A stretch of 64,000 nt of DNA, taken from an uncultured Oribacterium sp. (GTDB lineage Bacteria > Bacillota > Clostridia > Lachnospirales > Lachnospiraceae). Positions 44,447-52,612 of this stretch are shown in pieces. Within the stretch, counting starts at the first letter, position 1. Each line of letters begins with the position of its first letter. The notes beneath the pieces were generated by a model. That model was not told the origin of the DNA. It ran no database searches and was given only the letters and a program-made list of their open reading frames with translations. Where the stretch lies: the NCBI GenBank assembly GCA_934270345.1, contig CAKQPT010000001.1, positions 62,001 to 126,000 of the forward strand. Reading direction: 5' to 3'. Position numbers and translations under genes: made by a program.

Positions 44447-45300
44447 TTCAGTTTGGTATGCGTGTACATGACATCTGCCCGAAGGGCAGTGTATGTGAGG
44501 TGCTGGATGAGGTGCAGAAGCTTCACATCCACTACATTCACCTCGCGATGAATAAGAGCTTTTCCGATGTGGATACCTCTGTCGGCCATTTCAATGCAGG
44601 CCTCGGGGATTATGTCGCGTCGGAGTTACGGAAGAGAGACCTCCATGTCTCCATCCTCGGCTGCTATATCAATCCGGCTCATCCGGATGAGGAGAAGCGG
44701 CTTCAGCAGGTACAGCGTTTCATCGAGCATCTGAAGTATGCGAAGCTGATCGGCGCGGATATGGTGGGCACCGAAACCGGACGTGCCGATCCGGAGATGA
44801 AGGTCGTGCCGGAAACCTATACCGAGGAAAACTACCTGCGTGTGCTGGACAGCTTCAAGCGGATCCGGGATGCGGCGGAAAAGCTTGGTGTGATGGTCGG
44901 TGTCGAGGGCGTGTATAATCACACACTCCGCTCTCCGGAGATGATGCGTCGCTTCCTCGATGACATCGATTCCGTGAACTTCGACGTCATCCTGGACGCG
45001 GTGAATCTGCTTACCCCGGATCTGCAGCACGACCCGGCCGGACAGAATGCCCTGATCCGCCAGGCCTTTGACTTCTACGGAGATCGTATCACGACGCTTC
45101 ATCTGAAGGACTGCGTCTTCGAGGGCGAAGACCAGAAGTACCGCCACCCGGGCGAGGGCATCTTCTGCTATGAAGAGCTGATGCGTCAGGTAGCACAGTG
45201 GAAGCCGTACATCATCGGTACGCTCGAGAATTCCTCTCCGGACCGCTATGCAGCGGACTGCGCTTATCTCCGGGCCATGTACGAGAAGTACGCCATCTGA
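44443..45300 (+). CDS. Sugar-phosphate isomerase/epimerase-type TIM barrel protein
   Basis: 285 residues of the xylose-isomerase-like AP-endonuclease-2 fold. Metal-ligand regions appear as GVEGVYNHT, DAVNLLTPD and HLKDCVFEGED. Family members isomerise or epimerise sugars, keto-sugar acids or inositols. Coupled to the AraC gene and last in the pectin locus, it probably handles a uronate- or rhamnose-derived sugar, but the substrate cannot be named. Confidence 0.75.
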   Translation: MIQFGMRVHDICPKGSVCEVLDEVQKLHIHYIHLAMNKSFSDVDTSVGHFNAGLGDYVASELRKRDLHVSILGCYINPAHPDEEKRLQQVQRFIEHLKYAKLIGADMVGTETGRADPEMKVVPETYTEENYLRVLDSFKRIRDAAEKLGVMVGVEGVYNHTLRSPEMMRRFLDDIDSVNFDVILDAVNLLTPDLQHDPAGQNALIRQAFDFYGDRITTLHLKDCVFEGEDQKYRHPGEGIFCYEELMRQVAQWKPYIIGTLENSSPDRYAADCAYLRAMYEKYAI

Positions 45301-45357
45301 CGCCGGCCCTCCGGATCCCCTGCCTGGGCGGCTGAGCGGCTATCCGCAAGAAGGGGC

Positions 45358-45386
45358 TTGTATTTCTGCGCCCTTTGCGATATGGT
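45358..45386 (+). promoter_or_regulatory. Possible promoter of the CorC/CNNM gene
   Basis: TTGTAT (45358-45363), 17-base spacer, TATGGT (45381-45386), about 70 bases before the start. Confidence 0.4.
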
Positions 45387-45457
45387 GGATAGATAAGTGC
45401 CGGAAAACGGGCACGGGAACGTTGTGTAGTGCCACGCGGAGGGTGGTAAGTGAATTT

Positions 45458-46780
45458 ATGGTTGGACGATTGTTACTGCTGATTGTGCTGATTCTGATTA
45501 ATGGACTTTTTTCCTGCGCAGAGATTGCCGTGCTGCAGGTCGGTGATGCGAAGCTTCGCAAGCTGAGTGAGGATGGCAATAAACGGGCAGACAAGCTGCT
45601 TCGGCTGACGGTCGAGCCGGCGAAGTTTCTGTCAACGATTCAGGTGGCGATCACGCTGGCCGGCTTCCTGTCTTCTGCGTTTGCAGCCGACAGCTTCGCA
45701 AAGCCGCTCACCGATGTGGTTCTGCTGACCGGACTTCCGGTCGCGCGGGACGTCATCGAGAATGTCGCGATCATCCTGATCACCATGATCCTTTCCTATG
45801 TCAGCATCGTCTTCGGCGAGCTGATTCCGAAGCGGCTGGCCCAGGCCTATACCGAGAAGATCGCACTCAGCATCGCCGGCATCCTGGATTTTGCATCGAC
45901 GATGTTCGCCCCTTTCGTATGGCTCCTTACCGCCTCGACCAATCGTGTACTGCGCATGATGGGCATCCGACCGGAGGATGTCGAGGATAAGGTGTCCGAG
46001 GAGGATATCAAGCTGATGCTCGACGAGGGCACCGAGAAGGGAACGATCGAAACGACGGAAAACGAGATGATCCAGAACGTTTTCGAGTTCAATGATCTGA
46101 CCGTGGAGGATGTCTGCACACACCGTCCGGATGTGGCGATGCTGTACCTCGAGGACACGGACCGTCAGTGGCGGAAGACGATCTACAGTCACCGCTATGC
46201 GATCTATCCGATCTGTGGCGAGGATGATGACGATATCGTCGGTGTACTCGATACGAAGGATTACTTCCGTCTACCGGATCAGTCCCGTGGAAATGTTATG
46301 AAAAATGCGGTCGACAAGCCGTTCTTCGTGTCGCAGAACATGAAGGTGTCGGATCTGTTTGCGACGATGAAGCGCACACGGAAGTACTACGCCATCGTCA
46401 TCGATGAATACGGTGGCATGACGGGTATCGTCACCGTACATGACCTGATCGAGGCCCTTGTGGGTGATCTGCAGGATGCGGATGAAGTACCGGAGCCGGA
46501 TCCGATCGAGGCCATCGGCGAGAACGAGTGGATCGTACTCGGTACCGCGGACATCGAGGACGTCAACGAGGAGCTGAAGGTGAACATCCCGACGGAGGAT
46601 GCGGATACCTTCGGCGGCTACCTGATGGGCATCATCGGTACCGTGCCGGATGATGGCAGCTCCTTCCATCTCGAGACGGATGAACTGAACGTCGATGTCG
46701 CCTACATCAAGAACCGGCGCATCGGAAAGACGATCGTCCGGAAAAAGGTGAAGGAAGACGCGGATGAGCAGGAGAAATAA
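45458..46780 (+). CDS. CNNM/CorC (HlyC) family membrane protein with CBS pair
   Basis: About 440 residues. N-terminal membrane domain (DUF21/CNNM; LINGLFSCAEIAVLQ, GELIPKRLAQAYTEK), a CBS pair in the middle and a C-terminal CorC_HlyC domain (GENEWIVLGTADIEDVNEEL). Family members are implicated in magnesium/cobalt efflux. ATG 45458 is chosen as the first codon of the membrane helix; GTG 45443 is possible. Codons before it encode no family sequence. Confidence 0.88.
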   Translation: MVGRLLLLIVLILINGLFSCAEIAVLQVGDAKLRKLSEDGNKRADKLLRLTVEPAKFLSTIQVAITLAGFLSSAFAADSFAKPLTDVVLLTGLPVARDVIENVAIILITMILSYVSIVFGELIPKRLAQAYTEKIALSIAGILDFASTMFAPFVWLLTASTNRVLRMMGIRPEDVEDKVSEEDIKLMLDEGTEKGTIETTENEMIQNVFEFNDLTVEDVCTHRPDVAMLYLEDTDRQWRKTIYSHRYAIYPICGEDDDDIVGVLDTKDYFRLPDQSRGNVMKNAVDKPFFVSQNMKVSDLFATMKRTRKYYAIVIDEYGGMTGIVTVHDLIEALVGDLQDADEVPEPDPIEAIGENEWIVLGTADIEDVNEELKVNIPTEDADTFGGYLMGIIGTVPDDGSSFHLETDELNVDVAYIKNRRIGKTIVRKKVKEDADEQEK

Positions 46781-46864
46781 ACGTTCATTCAGGTGACGAT
46801 GTTGAGAAATAAGCATTGGCGCTGGACATCGGCAGAAATTCAGCTCATCATTTTTTAAGAGATA

Positions 46865-46905
46865 TGCTATACTATCCTCGTGTGCTTAGAGCACAGGAGG
46901 ATAGT
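46865..46905 (+). promoter_or_regulatory. Promoter and 35-base palindrome covering the Nudix gene RBS
   Basis: Extended -10 TGCTATACT (46865-46873), overlapping the left arm of a palindrome: ACTATCCTC-G-TGTGCT, loop TAG, AGCACA-G-GAGGATAGT (46871-46905). The right arm contains the AGGAGG ribosome-binding site of the Nudix gene. In RNA from upstream the site would be hidden; in RNA starting at about 46880 most of the left arm would be missing. Confidence 0.55.
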
Positions 46906-46908
46906 TTT

Positions 46909-47466
46909 ATGTTAAACGAAAAGAATGCAGAGAAACCGGTAAAGCTGATCGAGCGGAAGCTCGCTTATCAGGGCAAGGTCATCACCGTCTACGATGATTA
47001 TGTGGATGTCGGCGGGCATAAGACCCACTGGGATTTCATCCATCATAAGGGCGCCGCTGCGGTACTGCCGGTGCTTCCGGATGGACGTATCCTGATGGTA
47101 CGCCAGTTCCGTCATGCCCTCGACCGCTATACCCTGGAGATTCCGGCGGGAAAGCGCGACCGGGAGGACGAGCCGTTTGAGGAGTGCGCGATGCGTGAGC
47201 TCGAGGAGGAGACCGGATATAAGACGGATCACCTCGACTTTCTTCTGTATGTGAATACGACCATCGCCTTTCTCGATGAGAAGATCGGCATCTATGTAGC
47301 AGATCATCTCGAAAAGGGGAAGGTGCACTGGGATGAGGATGAGGAGCTCGGTGTCGAGGCCTGGGAGCTCAAGGATCTGCAGCAGCTGATCTATGATGGG
47401 AAGATGACGGATGGAAAGACCGTCGCAGCGATCATGACGTATGCTGCGAAGTACCATAAGAATTAA
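46909..47466 (+). CDS. Nudix hydrolase, ADP-ribose pyrophosphatase type
   Basis: 185 residues. The Nudix box is complete at 81-104 (GKRDREDEPFEECAMRELEE followed by ETGY), the Mg-binding REx2EE core included. IPAGKRD upstream and VRQFRHALDRYTLEIPAG are typical of ADP-ribose hydrolases. Starts at 46909 with AGGAGG upstream, itself inside a palindrome. Precedes apt and greA in the same direction. Confidence 0.88.
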   Translation: MLNEKNAEKPVKLIERKLAYQGKVITVYDDYVDVGGHKTHWDFIHHKGAAAVLPVLPDGRILMVRQFRHALDRYTLEIPAGKRDREDEPFEECAMRELEEETGYKTDHLDFLLYVNTTIAFLDEKIGIYVADHLEKGKVHWDEDEELGVEAWELKDLQQLIYDGKMTDGKTVAAIMTYAAKYHKN

Positions 47467-47560
47467 GCGATGATGCGACGAGGCTTCTTTGCAGGCCCCG
47501 ATCCGTCTGTACGGCGAGGGCATCGCCGGTATATTACGAAGCGAAAAGCGAGGAGACGTT

Positions 47561-48091
47561 ATGAAGAGAGAGCATTTGGAAGATTATGTACTGACCATTC
47601 CGGATTTCCCACAGAAGGGCATCATGTTCCGTGATATCACTTCCCTGGTACAGGATCCGGATGGACTGCAGGATGCGGTAGATGGCCTGATCAAGGCCCT
47701 GGAGGGCGTGGATTTCGATGTGGTACTGGGCCTGGAGTCCAGAGGCTTCATCTTCGGAACCGCGATTGCGTATGCGATGCATAAGGGCTTCGTGCCGGTA
47801 CGTAAGAAGGGCAAGCTTCCGCGCGAGACCGTTTCTGCGAAGTATGACCTTGAGTATGGTCAGGCAGAGATTGAGATCCATAAGGATGCGATCCAGCCGG
47901 GTGAGAAGGTTGTCATCGTCGATGATCTGATTGCCACCGGTGGTACACTCGCCGCTGCCTGCAAGCTGGTCGAGCAGCTCCAGGGTGAAGTGGCACAGAT
48001 CGCGGTTGTGATGGAGCTTGCGGGACTGAACGGTCGTGATCAGCTCCGGAAGTATCCGCTGACCTCCCTGATCACCTACGAGGGTAAGTGA
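47561..48091 (+). CDS. apt: Adenine phosphoribosyltransferase
   Basis: 176 residues. Converts adenine and PRPP to AMP (purine salvage). The PRPP-binding loop VVIVDDLIATGGT is at about 117-129; GLESRGFIFG and PVRKKGKLPRETV are Apt signatures. ATG 47561 follows GAGGAGA. The stop codon overlaps the start of greA by one base (TGATG), so the two are translationally coupled. Confidence 0.96.
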   Translation: MKREHLEDYVLTIPDFPQKGIMFRDITSLVQDPDGLQDAVDGLIKALEGVDFDVVLGLESRGFIFGTAIAYAMHKGFVPVRKKGKLPRETVSAKYDLEYGQAEIEIHKDAIQPGEKVVIVDDLIATGGTLAAACKLVEQLQGEVAQIAVVMELAGLNGRDQLRKYPLTSLITYEGK

Positions 48092-48594
48092 TGGGACAGG
48101 AGCTGACGAAGTCGGACGTCGAGAAGATCCAGGCCGAAATCGACCATCGGAAGCTGGTACTCCGTCCGCAGATCACGAAGGAGATCGCCGAGGCAGCCGC
48201 ACAGGGTGACCGTTCGGAGAACTTCGAGTATTATGCCGCGAAGAAGGCCAATCGTGAAAACAATGGCCGTATCAATTATCTGGAGCGGGTCCTTCGCTTC
48301 GCACGGATCATCGATGATTCATCGAAGGACGACGAGGTCGGGCTCAATAATACCGTGACCCTCTACTTCGAGGAGGATGATGAGGAGGAGACCTATCGTA
48401 TCGTCACCTCGATCCGTGGAAACAGTATTCACGGACTCATCTCAAACGAATCGCCGATCGGACGTGCCATCATGGGGCATAAGGTCGGGGATCGCTGTAC
48501 GGTCCGGATGGAGAACGGCATCAGCTATGATGTCATCATCCGGAAGATCGAGAACACCGGGGAATCGGCGGACGATCAGATCAAGGCATACTAA
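48091..48594 (+). CDS. greA: Transcription elongation factor GreA/GreB family
   Basis: 167 residues. Binds RNA polymerase and stimulates cleavage of backtracked RNA. The coiled-coil tip carries the acidic motif in GDRSENFEYYAAK, close to the GreA consensus GDLSENAEY; the C-terminal domain has GLISNESPIGRAIMGHKVGD. A GTG at 48088 is an alternative. It could be a second, GreA-like paralogue, since the main GreA often lies elsewhere. Confidence 0.9.
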   Translation: MGQELTKSDVEKIQAEIDHRKLVLRPQITKEIAEAAAQGDRSENFEYYAAKKANRENNGRINYLERVLRFARIIDDSSKDDEVGLNNTVTLYFEEDDEEETYRIVTSIRGNSIHGLISNESPIGRAIMGHKVGDRCTVRMENGISYDVIIRKIENTGESADDQIKAY

Positions 48595-48632
48595 GCCTCG
48601 GTGGATCTAAGAAAAATTAAATAGAACAGGCA

Positions 48633-48666
48633 AAGAGGCCACTGCAGATTTCTGCAGCGGCCTCTT
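48633..48666. terminator. Bidirectional terminator between greA and the CBS gene
   Basis: AAGAGGCC pairs with GGCCTCTT, with an inner CTGCAGA/CTGCAG pairing, between convergent genes. Confidence 0.8.
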
Positions 48667-48673
48667 CATGCAT

Positions 48674-49114
48674 TCAGATGACCTTCTTGACGGCTTCGAG
48701 AATGGCATCCTTGATATCGGAATGCTCGTAGAGATAATTGATCAGCTCCTTCCGTCGGATCATACCGATGAAGTGGTCCGAATCATCGACGACCGGCACG
48801 AAGTTCTGCCGGGATGCGCGCTTCATGATATCTTCCATGCTGGCGTTGACCTTCACCGGCTCATAGTGGTTCTTCATCGGGATGTCGGCCACCCGGATCT
48901 TTTCCGTGTCCTTCAGATCCATGTGGAGATCGTTTTTGATCTCCCAGAGCAGGTCACCCTCGGTCATGGTGCCATAGTATTTGCCGTCCTTCGTCAGGAC
49001 CGGGATGGTTGAGTAGCGGTGGAACTCCATTTTTTCGAGTGCCTGCCGCAGTGTATAATCTTCCTCGAGATATGCAACATCACATTTCGGAGTCAGGAAG
49101 AAAAGAATATTCAT
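48674..49114 (-). CDS. CBS-domain pair protein
   Basis: 146 residues made almost entirely of two CBS domains (STIPVLTKDGKYYGTMTEGD and NFVPVVDDSDHFIGMIRRKE). CBS pairs bind adenosine nucleotides or (p)ppGpp-related ligands and regulate partner proteins. The N-terminal MNILFFLTPKCDVAYL is a common opening of stand-alone Firmicute CBS proteins. Divergent from relA with a 293-base gap; the partner is unknown. Confidence 0.85.
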   Translation of the reverse strand: MNILFFLTPKCDVAYLEEDYTLRQALEKMEFHRYSTIPVLTKDGKYYGTMTEGDLLWEIKNDLHMDLKDTEKIRVADIPMKNHYEPVKVNASMEDIMKRASRQNFVPVVDDSDHFIGMIRRKELINYLYEHSDIKDAILEAVKKVI

Positions 49115-49291
49115 GAAAAGTCCTCCATTTATTTTCGATACTATATCTATTTTAACTGAAAGGTATGTACAAGCTATGACGGAATCGTTAAAAATTCATA
49201 AAGATTGTATGGATATTTGTACAAGGGGCGACGCTGCGTGATGCAGAAGTACATGAACCAGGCCTGGAAATGCCGAAAATCGATACATCTT

Positions 49292-49320
49292 TTGACATTA
49301 TTCCATACTGATAGTAAAAT
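49292..49320 (+). promoter_or_regulatory. Promoter of relA
   Basis: Consensus TTGACA (49292-49297), 17-base spacer, TAAAAT (49315-49320). The leader contains a GCGCAG/CTGCGC hairpin starting near 49354. Nothing else firm is seen in the 293-base gap; TGTACAA/TTGTACA arms near 49168 and 49215 may be an operator. Confidence 0.8.
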
Positions 49321-49407
49321 TTAGATTTGACTATATGTTTATAAAGAGAAGTGTGCGCAGCCGGAAGCTGTCTGCGCGGAACAGCACTTCAGGATGAGGA
49401 TAGCGCT

Positions 49408-51666
49408 ATGATGACAGAGGAAGAAGTAGTACTGGAGAGACCTGCGGATAACACACCGCCGGAGGAATTATATAAGGAACTGATCAAGGCCATCCGGGCA
49501 TACCATCCATCCGATGATCTCAGCATGATCGAGAAGGCCTACCAGGTAGCGAAGGAGCAGCATAAGGATCAGAAGCGTAAATCGGGTGAACCATACATCA
49601 TTCACCCTCTTTGTGTTGCCATCATTCTCGCCGATCTCCAGATGGATAAGGAAACGATCGCCGCGGGACTTCTGCACGATGTCGTCGAGGATACCGGCAT
49701 GACGCTCGATGAGATCACGAAGGAGTTCAATCCGGATGTGGCGCTGCTCGTCGATGGCGTTACGAAGCTGACACAGCTCAATCTCAACACCGATAAGGTC
49801 GAGATGCAGGCCGAGAATCTCCGGAAGATGTTCGTGTCGATGGCGAAGGATATCCGTGTCATCATCATCAAGCTCGCCGACCGTCTCCATAACCTCCGCA
49901 CCCTGGAGTACCAGACCCCGGCGAAGCAGAAGGAGAAGGCGCGTGAGTCCCTCGAGATCTATTCCCCGCTCGCAGAGCGTCTCGGTATCAGTAAGATCAA
50001 GATCGAGATGGATGATCTGTCGCTGAAGTACCTTGAGCCGGACATCTACTATGATCTCGCGGCGAAGGTCAACCTGAAGAAGGAAGCGAGAGAAGCCCGG
50101 ATTAAAAACATTGTCTCTGAAGTCTCGAAGCATATCAAGGAGTCCGGGATCGACGCCGAGATCAGCGGCCGTGTGAAGCACTTCTTCTCCATCTATCGTA
50201 AGATGGTGAACCAGAATAAGACCATCGACCAGATCTATGATCTCTTCGCGATCCGTATCATCGTGGAGACCGTGCGGGACTGCTATGCGGCGCTCGGCGT
50301 GATCCATAAGATGTACACCCCGATTCCGGGCCGTTTCAAGGACTACATCGCGATGCCGAAGCCGAACATGTACCAGTCGCTGCATACGACGGTCATCGGC
50401 TCCGACGGTGTACCGTTCGAGATCCAGATCCGTACCTTCGAGATGCACCGCACGGCAGAGTTCGGTATCGCGGCGCACTGGAAGTATAAGGAGTCCGGCG
50501 GATCGAAGGAAAAGGCCAGCGAGCAGGAAGATGTGAAGATGAACTGGCTGCATGAGATCCTCGAGTGGCAGAAGGATGAGTCCGACTCGAAGGAATTCAT
50601 GAACATGGTCAAGTCCGACCTGAACCTGTTTAATGAGAACGTTTTCTGCTTCACCCCGACGGGCGATGTCAAGAACCTGCCGGCCGGTTCCTGCCCGATC
50701 GACTTCGCGTATGCGATCCACTCGGCGGTCGGTAACAAGATGGTCGGTGCAAAGGTCAACGACAAGCTGGTACCGGTCACCTATCAGCTGAAGAACGGCG
50801 ACCGTGTCGACATCATCACCTCGCAGAACTCGAGAGGCCCGAGCCGTGACTGGCTGAAGATCTGTAAGTCGACGCAGGCGAAGAATAAGATCAACCAGTG
50901 GTTCAAGCGCGAGCAGAAGGACGAGAACATCGAGCGCGGTAAGGATCTCCTCACGAGCTATGCGAAGTCAAAGGGCTACAATCTCGGCGAGCTGACGAAG
51001 CCGGAGTATATCGAGAGCGTCATCCGCCGCTACAGCTACACCGACTGGGAGTCCATGCTGGCGTCCGTCGGCCGTGGCGGCCTCAAGGAGTCGCAGGTCA
51101 TCGCAAAGCTCATCGAGCTCAAGCATAAGCAGGATGAGGCCAATGTCTCGGACGAGGATATCCTGCACAACATCGAGGGTATGACGAAGAAGCCGGAGGT
51201 CATCCGGAAGTCGAAGTCCGGCATCGTGGTGAAGGGCATCCATGATCTCGCCGTGCGCTACGCGAAGTGCTGCTCACCGGTGCCGGGTGATGAAATCGTC
51301 GGTTTCGTCACCCGTGGCCGTGGCATCACGATCCACCGCACGGACTGCATCAATATGATGAACCTGCCGGAGGACGAGAAGGCCCGTCTCATCGAGGCCG
51401 AGTGGCAGTCCGACAACGCACAGGAAACCTACGCAACCGAGCTCGAGATCTTCACGACGAACCGTGTCGGCCTCCTCGTAGACGTCTCGAAGGTACTGAC
51501 CGATGCGAACATCGACATCAAGTCCCTGACCTCCCGTGTCGGCAAGAACGAAAAGGCGACGATCACCGTCTCCTTCGACATCCATAACAAAGAAGAACTC
51601 GGTTCACTGGTTTCGAAGCTTCGTAAAATCAGTGGCGTGATTGATATTGAAAGAGCACAAGGTTGA
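49408..51666 (+). CDS. relA: Bifunctional (p)ppGpp synthetase/hydrolase
   Basis: 752 residues in the Rel/SpoT order: HD hydrolase (IIHPLCVAIILADL, LLHDVVEDTG), synthetase (GRFKDYIAMPKPNMYQSLHT), TGS (VFCFTPTGDVKNLPAGSCPIDFAY), helical/zinc-finger-like region (RYAKCCSPVPGDEIVG) and ACT domain at the end. Makes and degrades the stringent-response alarmone. GAGGATAG precedes ATG 49408. The order apt - relA - MBL hydrolase - hemZ is common in Clostridia; here greA and the CBS gene are inserted. Confidence 0.96.
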   Translation: MMTEEEVVLERPADNTPPEELYKELIKAIRAYHPSDDLSMIEKAYQVAKEQHKDQKRKSGEPYIIHPLCVAIILADLQMDKETIAAGLLHDVVEDTGMTLDEITKEFNPDVALLVDGVTKLTQLNLNTDKVEMQAENLRKMFVSMAKDIRVIIIKLADRLHNLRTLEYQTPAKQKEKARESLEIYSPLAERLGISKIKIEMDDLSLKYLEPDIYYDLAAKVNLKKEAREARIKNIVSEVSKHIKESGIDAEISGRVKHFFSIYRKMVNQNKTIDQIYDLFAIRIIVETVRDCYAALGVIHKMYTPIPGRFKDYIAMPKPNMYQSLHTTVIGSDGVPFEIQIRTFEMHRTAEFGIAAHWKYKESGGSKEKASEQEDVKMNWLHEILEWQKDESDSKEFMNMVKSDLNLFNENVFCFTPTGDVKNLPAGSCPIDFAYAIHSAVGNKMVGAKVNDKLVPVTYQLKNGDRVDIITSQNSRGPSRDWLKICKSTQAKNKINQWFKREQKDENIERGKDLLTSYAKSKGYNLGELTKPEYIESVIRRYSYTDWESMLASVGRGGLKESQVIAKLIELKHKQDEANVSDEDILHNIEGMTKKPEVIRKSKSGIVVKGIHDLAVRYAKCCSPVPGDEIVGFVTRGRGITIHRTDCINMMNLPEDEKARLIEAEWQSDNAQETYATELEIFTTNRVGLLVDVSKVLTDANIDIKSLTSRVGKNEKATITVSFDIHNKEELGSLVSKLRKISGVIDIERAQG

Positions 51667-51744
51667 TCACGGTTTTGTGCTGAAAGTACAAAACCGTGAT
51701 GCCCTAGTGGCGAACGTATTCAAAGCCTTGCCAGCGGCAAGGCT
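51666..51744 (+). repeat. Structured element related to the three-stem family
   Basis: Directly after the relA stop. Stem 1 of 13 perfect pairs (51666-51678 with 51688-51700) with a loop containing GAAAG as in copy B; joiner of 23 bases beginning GCCC and containing GGCGA; stem 2 AGCCTTGCC/GGCAAGGCT (51724-51732, 51736-51744). Stem 3 is absent: the MBL gene ribosome-binding site comes next. Confidence 0.55.
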
Positions 51745-51767
51745 ACTCTGTAAATCCCGGAGGGATC

Positions 51768-52463
51768 ATGTTAAAAGTTTCCAAGTATGTAACCGGCGTG
51801 GTGCAGACGAACGTCTACTTCTGCTACGATGATGAAACGCGTGCCTGCGTCGTCATCGATCCGGCAGCGAACGCACCGCATATCATCAAAATCATCGAGG
51901 AGGAGCTTCATCTGAAGCCGGAGGCGATTCTCCTGACCCACGGTCACTTCGACCATATCATGGCGGCGAAGGATGTGGCGCAGCATTTCGGCATCAAGAT
52001 CTACGCCTGTGCAGATGAGGCGGAGACCCTCGCGGATCCGAAACAGAACCTGAGCGGGAACTTCGGCGTCGAGGTCACCCTGCAGCCGGGGGAGTATGAG
52101 ACCTTCCGGGACGGCGACGTCCTGCACCATCTCGGGCGGGAGTGGAAGGTGCTGGAAACCCCGGGTCATACGCCGGGCTCCTGCTGCTTCTATATCGCAG
52201 ACGGGCTGTCCTTCCGGCCGGAGGGCGCGACGGAGCTGAAGATCTATCCGGTGTTGTTTTCCGGTGACACGCTCTTTAAGGAGTCCTTCGGACGCACCGA
52301 CTTCGTGGGCGGATCGCAGGAGGCCATCGTGAAGAGCATCGTTGAGAAGCTGCTGGTGCTTCCGGCGGATACCAGTGTATTCCCGGGCCATGAGGCACAG
52401 AGCTCGATCGGAAACGAGCAGAAGTACAATCCGGCCGTCTTCTTAGGCAGGGTGAATCTTTAA
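51768..52463 (+). CDS. MBL-fold metallohydrolase (glyoxalase II-like)
   Basis: 231 residues. Metallo-beta-lactamase fold with the zinc motif THGHFDH (57-63), ETPGHTPGSCCF and a later FSGDTLFKESFGRTD and FPGHE. Similar to hydroxyacylglutathione hydrolase-like thioesterases that commonly stand between relA and hemZ in Clostridia. CCGGAGGGA is the ribosome-binding site. Substrate unknown. Confidence 0.87.
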   Translation: MLKVSKYVTGVVQTNVYFCYDDETRACVVIDPAANAPHIIKIIEEELHLKPEAILLTHGHFDHIMAAKDVAQHFGIKIYACADEAETLADPKQNLSGNFGVEVTLQPGEYETFRDGDVLHHLGREWKVLETPGHTPGSCCFYIADGLSFRPEGATELKIYPVLFSGDTLFKESFGRTDFVGGSQEAIVKSIVEKLLVLPADTSVFPGHEAQSSIGNEQKYNPAVFLGRVNL

Positions 52464-52508
52464 ATAGAGAAGGGCAGGCGCTGACATCACCGCAGCTGTC
52501 CTTTCACA

Positions 52509-52543
52509 AGCATGGGCCTGAGCAGAACACGCAGGCCCATGCT
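52509..52543 (+). terminator. Hairpin between the MBL gene and hemZ
   Basis: Perfect 12-bp stem AGCATGGGCCTG/CAGGCCCATGCT with an 11-base loop. Only CCGTTT follows, so it may be a weak terminator or a barrier to decay. Confidence 0.6.
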
Positions 52544-52612
52544 CCGTTTATGGCAATTATCCGGCGTGCCCGGCCTACAACAGGGCAGCTTGATGAAGTA
52601 GAGGTAGAAACA

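Noticed and set aside
48088..49114. A tRNA, rRNA, CRISPR array or insertion sequence anywhere in the window
   Set aside because: Gaps were read for cloverleaf ends, repeat-spacer patterns and transposase motifs; none was found, and the inverted repeats present carry no transposase gene.
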